From JAAZNO01 sp964508025 (GTDB taxonomy: Bacteria > Chloroflexota > Anaerolineae > B4-G1 > SLSP01): a stretch of 64,000 nucleotides of DNA. Where the stretch lies: positions 62,001-126,000 of the forward strand of contig CAZDSF010000001.1 of the NCBI GenBank assembly GCA_964508025.1, written 5' to 3'. This document shows, piece by piece, positions 61,020-64,000 of the stretch. How positions within the stretch are numbered: the stretch's first letter is position 1; each line of letters begins with the position of its first letter. A program made the position numbers and the translations under genes. The notes beneath the pieces were generated by a model, which saw only the letters and a list, made by a program, of their open reading frames with translations, was not told the origin of the DNA and ran no database searches.

Positions 61020-62564
61020 TCAGCATTCGTGAGGTTCAGCACCGTGATGCTCGGCATCCGTGATGCCCGCCATCCACAGCCCCAGACCCTCCTCGGTGGC
61101 CCGGTGGGCCTCGATGGTCCCCACAATCTTCCCCTCGTAGAGCACGATGATGCGATCACTCAGGGACATAACTTCTTCCAGCTCCGCCGACACGAGCAGC
61201 ACGGCGGCGCCCTTATCGCGCGCTTCGACGATGCGCCGGTGGACGAATTCGATGCTGCCGATGTCCAGTCCACGGGTGGGTTGGGCGGCGATGAAGAGCT
61301 CCGGTTGAGCGCTCAATTCCCGCGCTAGTACGACCTTCTGGATGTTGCCGCCGGAAAGCGCAAAGGCCGGCACATCTTTGCTGGGAGTGCGCACGTCAAA
61401 GGTTTGAATCATCTCCCTGGCATGATCCGCGATTACATCAGGTTTGAGGAATGGCCCCTGGGAGATGGGCGTCTTGAAATAATTGGTAACGATGAGATTA
61501 TCTTCGATGCTTGCAGGAAGGGCGACGCCGCGCACGTAGCGATCTTCTGGCACGCAGGAAACTCCTGCCTCACGTCGTTGGCGCACGCTGTGGGTAGTCA
61601 GGTTTTGTCCCCGCACCTCTACCGCGCCGCTCCAGATGGGGCGCAAGCCCACGATCGCCTCTACAAGCTCGCGTTGACCGTTGCCTTCTACACCGGCGAT
61701 GCCCACGATTTCGCCGGCGCGCACTTCGAAGGATATATCGCGCACAGCTTTGAGATTGCGATCATCGAAGACCTGCAAATTCTGGACTTTGAGCACCACA
61801 TCCTTGGGTTGCGCTGGGGCTTTGTTGACCCGCAGCAGCACTTCCCGGCCCACCATCATGCGCGCTAACTCCGCCGGGTTGGTGTCGCACGTGTTGGTAT
61901 GCCCAACCACTTTGCCATCGCGCATGGCGGTGACGCGGTCGGAGATCTCCATCACCTCGCGCAATTTGTGGGTGATGAAAATGACCGTCTTGCCGTTCGC
62001 CACCAATGACCGAATCACGCTGAACAGATCGCGCGTCTCCTGGGGGGTGAGGACGGCGGTAGGCTCATCGAGAATTAAAATATCGGCTTCGCGGTACAAC
62101 GCTTTGAGAATCTCGACGCGTTGCTGGACGCCCACAGGGAGGTCTTGGATGCGCGCATCGGGGCTTACTTGCAGCCCAAAGCGTTGCGAGATCTCCATGA
62201 CGTTGTCATGCACAGCCTTGCGATCCAGAAAAATCCCGCGATGTCGCGGCTCACTACCTAGCGTGATGTTCTCGGCGACAGTGAATGAGGGTACCAGTTT
62301 AAATTTCTGATGCACCATGCCAATTCCCAGGGCAATGGCGTCGGCATTCTTGCGAATGTGTACCTGTTTACCTCGTACTTTGATGCTGCCTTCTTCGGGG
62401 TGATATAACCCGAAGAGTACATTCATCAAAGTGGATTTGCCGGCGCCGTTTTCTCCAATAAGTGCGTGAATTTCACCTTCTTCGACGACCAGATCAACAT
62501 TGTCATTGGCAACAACGCCTGGAAACACTTTGCGGATACCTCGCATTTCGACGGCTGTAGCCAC
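61020..62564 (-). CDS. Nucleoside ABC transporter ATPase, duplicated cassette
   Basis: This 514-residue ATPase carries two nucleotide-binding domains. Domain 1: Walker A GENGAGKST (about 37-45), signature LPVGVQQRVEILKALYR and Walker B LILDEPTAVLT. Domain 2: GVEGNGQRELVEAIVGL instead of a canonical P-loop and signature LSGGNIQKVVLARELS. This asymmetry is usual for BMP/ribose-type importers. Ends in a Cys. The next downstream gene is a permease, 126 nt away. Confidence 0.93.
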   Translation of the reverse strand: MATAVEMRGIRKVFPGVVANDNVDLVVEEGEIHALIGENGAGKSTLMNVLFGLYHPEEGSIKVRGKQVHIRKNADAIALGIGMVHQKFKLVPSFTVAENITLGSEPRHRGIFLDRKAVHDNVMEISQRFGLQVSPDARIQDLPVGVQQRVEILKALYREADILILDEPTAVLTPQETRDLFSVIRSLVANGKTVIFITHKLREVMEISDRVTAMRDGKVVGHTNTCDTNPAELARMMVGREVLLRVNKAPAQPKDVVLKVQNLQVFDDRNLKAVRDISFEVRAGEIVGIAGVEGNGQRELVEAIVGLRPIWSGAVEVRGQNLTTHSVRQRREAGVSCVPEDRYVRGVALPASIEDNLIVTNYFKTPISQGPFLKPDVIADHAREMIQTFDVRTPSKDVPAFALSGGNIQKVVLARELSAQPELFIAAQPTRGLDIGSIEFVHRRIVEARDKGAAVLLVSAELEEVMSLSDRIIVLYEGKIVGTIEAHRATEEGLGLWMAGITDAEHHGAEPHEC

Positions 62565-62583
62565 GTTGCGACCTCCTCAAGGG

Positions 62584-62616
62584 GTGGCTCACGGATTCCA
62601 CGGATGCCACGGATTA
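62584..62616. repeat. Word repeat (CACGGATTCCACGGATGCCA)
   Basis: Tandem CCACGGAT words lie between the ATPase start and the hairpin at 62645. Same word type as 47728-47802. Confidence 0.5.
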
Positions 62617-62644
62617 GTGCTGGTTTCCCTATACGGGCATGTTG

Positions 62645-62685
62645 GGAGGTGTTATGTCGGCGTGGTGCGCCACCATAACACCTCC
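62645..62685 (-). terminator. Hairpin between the binding-protein and ATPase genes
   Basis: GGAGGTGTTATG (62645-62656) pairs perfectly with CATAACACCTCC (62674-62685); an inner GGCG/CGCC extends it. It lies 18 nt past the BMP lipoprotein stop, in the position where many binding-protein importers have an attenuator that keeps the binding protein in excess. Confidence 0.65.
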
Positions 62686-62702
62686 TGCATCACAAATTGG
62701 GA

Positions 62703-63815
62703 TTACTGATTCATTCCGCCCGGAGCTGGGGGGTTGGCGCAGGGGAAGATCTCAACGTAGTCGGTGACGCACATCTGCCCACTCTTGATCTTTTCCACTG
62801 CGGTGCGCACGGCGGGGATCACCCGCTGCTGCAGATCTTGCACCATTTCCGGCGGCCCGTTCTTGATGAACTCATCGCTGATGTTGTAGAGATGGCACAT
62901 GCCGACGGCTTCTTCTTTGAGGCCGTACACGCGGGTGCCGCCCTCGAGCTTGCCTTCGACCAGCGCCTTGATGGTATCGAAGACCGCGCGATCCACCATC
63001 TTCATCATTGAGGTGATGACGTGGCCCGGCTGGATGTAGCCCTGATCGGAGTCCACGCCGATGGAGTACAGCCCGCGCTCAGCCGAAGCCGCCAGGACGC
63101 CCTCGCCGCTCTTCCCGGCAGCGGCAAAGATGATGTCTACGCCTTCCTCATATTGCGTGAGCGCCAATTCCTTGCCCTTGGTGGGATCGTTGAACGCGCC
63201 TACCCAGCCGGAGACGATTTGGATGTTGGGGTTGGCGTATTTCGCGCCCTGGATGTAGCCCAGCTCGAAGCGGCGCAGCAGGGGCACATCCATGCCGCCG
63301 ATGTAGCCGATTTTGCCGGTCTTGGAGAGCATCGCCGCGACCATGCCCACTGTGAAGGACCCTTCATCCTCGCGGAAGGTCAGACCGGTGCCATTCTTGA
63401 GCGGGTTGCCATCCGCATCCAGCAACATAGCGTCCACGATGGCGAACTGAATATCGGGATACTCCTGGGCGATCTGCGAGGTCCAGTCGGCAGAACCGAA
63501 GCCGACGGTGATGATCAGATCGTAGCCCTCTTCCGCCATGGCGCGGGCCGCCAACTGCTGCTCGCCTACGTCCTGATTCTCGATGATGCGGGTTTGCACG
63601 TTGGAGAAGGCGTTCTTCGCCATGTCAATGCCGCGCGCCGCCGAATCGAGAAACGAGCGGTCGCCCAGCTGGGAGATAATCAGAGCCACGCGATAGGTTT
63701 TGCCTGTCTGACCGGGGTCGGCGGCGGGTGTGGCTGGCGCGCTGCCGCCGCATCCTGCCAGCATCGTTAGCACCATCACGGCTGCAATTACAGTGTACAA
63801 CGTTCGACGGAACAT
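62703..63815 (-). CDS. BMP-family nucleoside-binding lipoprotein
   Basis: This 370-residue lipoprotein begins with a signal peptide ending at LAGC (Cys22), a Pro/Ala linker, then the BMP domain: YRVALIISQLGDRSFLDSAA (about 40-60), IGYIGGMDVPLLRRFELGYI (about 165-185), VDIIFAAAGKSGEGVLAA and YSIGVDSDQGYIQPGHVITS. BMP proteins bind purine or other nucleosides and hand them to the importer. ATG 63815 follows GGAGG. The first gene of the transport operon. No clear promoter found in the following 185 bases. Confidence 0.9.
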   Translation of the reverse strand: MFRRTLYTVIAAVMVLTMLAGCGGSAPATPAADPGQTGKTYRVALIISQLGDRSFLDSAARGIDMAKNAFSNVQTRIIENQDVGEQQLAARAMAEEGYDLIITVGFGSADWTSQIAQEYPDIQFAIVDAMLLDADGNPLKNGTGLTFREDEGSFTVGMVAAMLSKTGKIGYIGGMDVPLLRRFELGYIQGAKYANPNIQIVSGWVGAFNDPTKGKELALTQYEEGVDIIFAAAGKSGEGVLAASAERGLYSIGVDSDQGYIQPGHVITSMMKMVDRAVFDTIKALVEGKLEGGTRVYGLKEEAVGMCHLYNISDEFIKNGPPEMVQDLQQRVIPAVRTAVEKIKSGQMCVTDYVEIFPCANPPAPGGMNQ

Positions 63816-64000
63816 GGTCTCCTCCTCAGATATAGATTGTTACAGAATCGGCTTTGAAACAGCGAACTATATAGCATTACTGACACGACTCTAATTTAAA
63901 TTTATGTACCACCTCCTCAATGGGTTATAGATTCTGGCGCCGTGGCGGCGTGGGGAGTTGAAGCGGCCTGGGAAGAGGAAGTCGTTGTCGTTTGGCTTAA
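63816..64000. other. Upstream region of the BMP operon, no gene seen
   Basis: This end region contains an A/T-rich stretch (63870-63915) on which a weak -10 such as TATATA could lie on the minus strand, but no convincing -35. No gene or repeat is identified. Confidence 0.4.

Noticed and set aside
1..64000. tRNA or rRNA genes
   Set aside because: No cloverleaf or rRNA-like stretch was recognised on reading; a tRNAscan run was not possible.

Overview
The window looks like a stretch of a metagenome-assembled Chloroflexota genome, probably from the Anaerolineae/Caldilineae side. The evidence is the GC-rich coding sequence, a SARP-type BTAD/NB-ARC/TPR regulator, a multi-GAF sensor kinase, propeller lipoproteins, a fused gamma-alpha 2-oxoacid:ferredoxin oxidoreductase, a soluble MgtE-type regulator beside an NRAMP-like carrier, and a 100-N scaffold gap. 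The phylum is inferred from gene style; there is no rRNA or tRNA in the window to confirm it. Region 1 (1-9.1 kb): the end of a band-7/SPFH gene, a small membrane protein, a NarL-type response regulator, a four-GAF sensor kinase whose phosphoacceptor His reads as Gln, a lipoprotein HtrA protease, and an OmpR/HK two-component pair just upstream of htrA with phased CTTAA-like repeats in between. Region 2 (9.1-19.5 kb): a coupled 2-oxoacid:ferredoxin oxidoreductase, an MBL-rhodanese protein, galE, a small conserved protein, two large propeller lipoproteins and a membrane-anchored unknown. Region 3 (19.5-28.4 kb): a SARP-family regulator with a probable phased binding site at its own promoter, a URO-D-like enzyme, a secreted unknown, then a decayed patch holding a DUF3795 protein, two stand-alone GyrI-like proteins, a MerR pseudogene, an antitoxin remnant and a nitroreductase. 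Region 4 (28.5-40.1 kb): a LacI-regulated glycan catabolic operon of GH130, GH2 beta-mannosidase, SMP-30 lactonase, GH1, Zn-dehydrogenase, two sugar isomerase/epimerase-like TIM barrels and a Gfo/Idh/MocA oxidoreductase. No transporter is encoded in it. Region 5 (40.1-43.1 kb): a consensus promoter, a structured leader ending in a perfect intrinsic terminator, then a PRC/MgtE-N/CBS regulator lacking membrane segments and an NRAMP-like carrier with divergent metal-site motifs. This is the most promising candidate for an undescribed system. Region 6 (43.1-63.8 kb, all minus strand): a methyltransferase and URO-D-like pair, then a long purine/nucleoside salvage array. Read in transcription order the array has a BMP lipoprotein, ABC ATPase and two permeases, two nucleoside phosphorylases, a nucleoside hydrolase, a purine nucleoside phosphorylase cut by the scaffold gap, two deoxyribosyltransferase-like proteins, an MFS carrier, two adenine deaminases, a PfkB sugar/nucleoside kinase, a DUF1893 protein, an orphan BMP-type permease and an MTA/SAH-type deaminase. 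Together these take up nucleosides, release and deaminate bases, and feed ribose phosphate and purines into metabolism. Across the whole window most spacers carry short low-complexity words that recur between unrelated genes and are often followed by their inverted complement, forming hairpins with stems of 9-20 bp.
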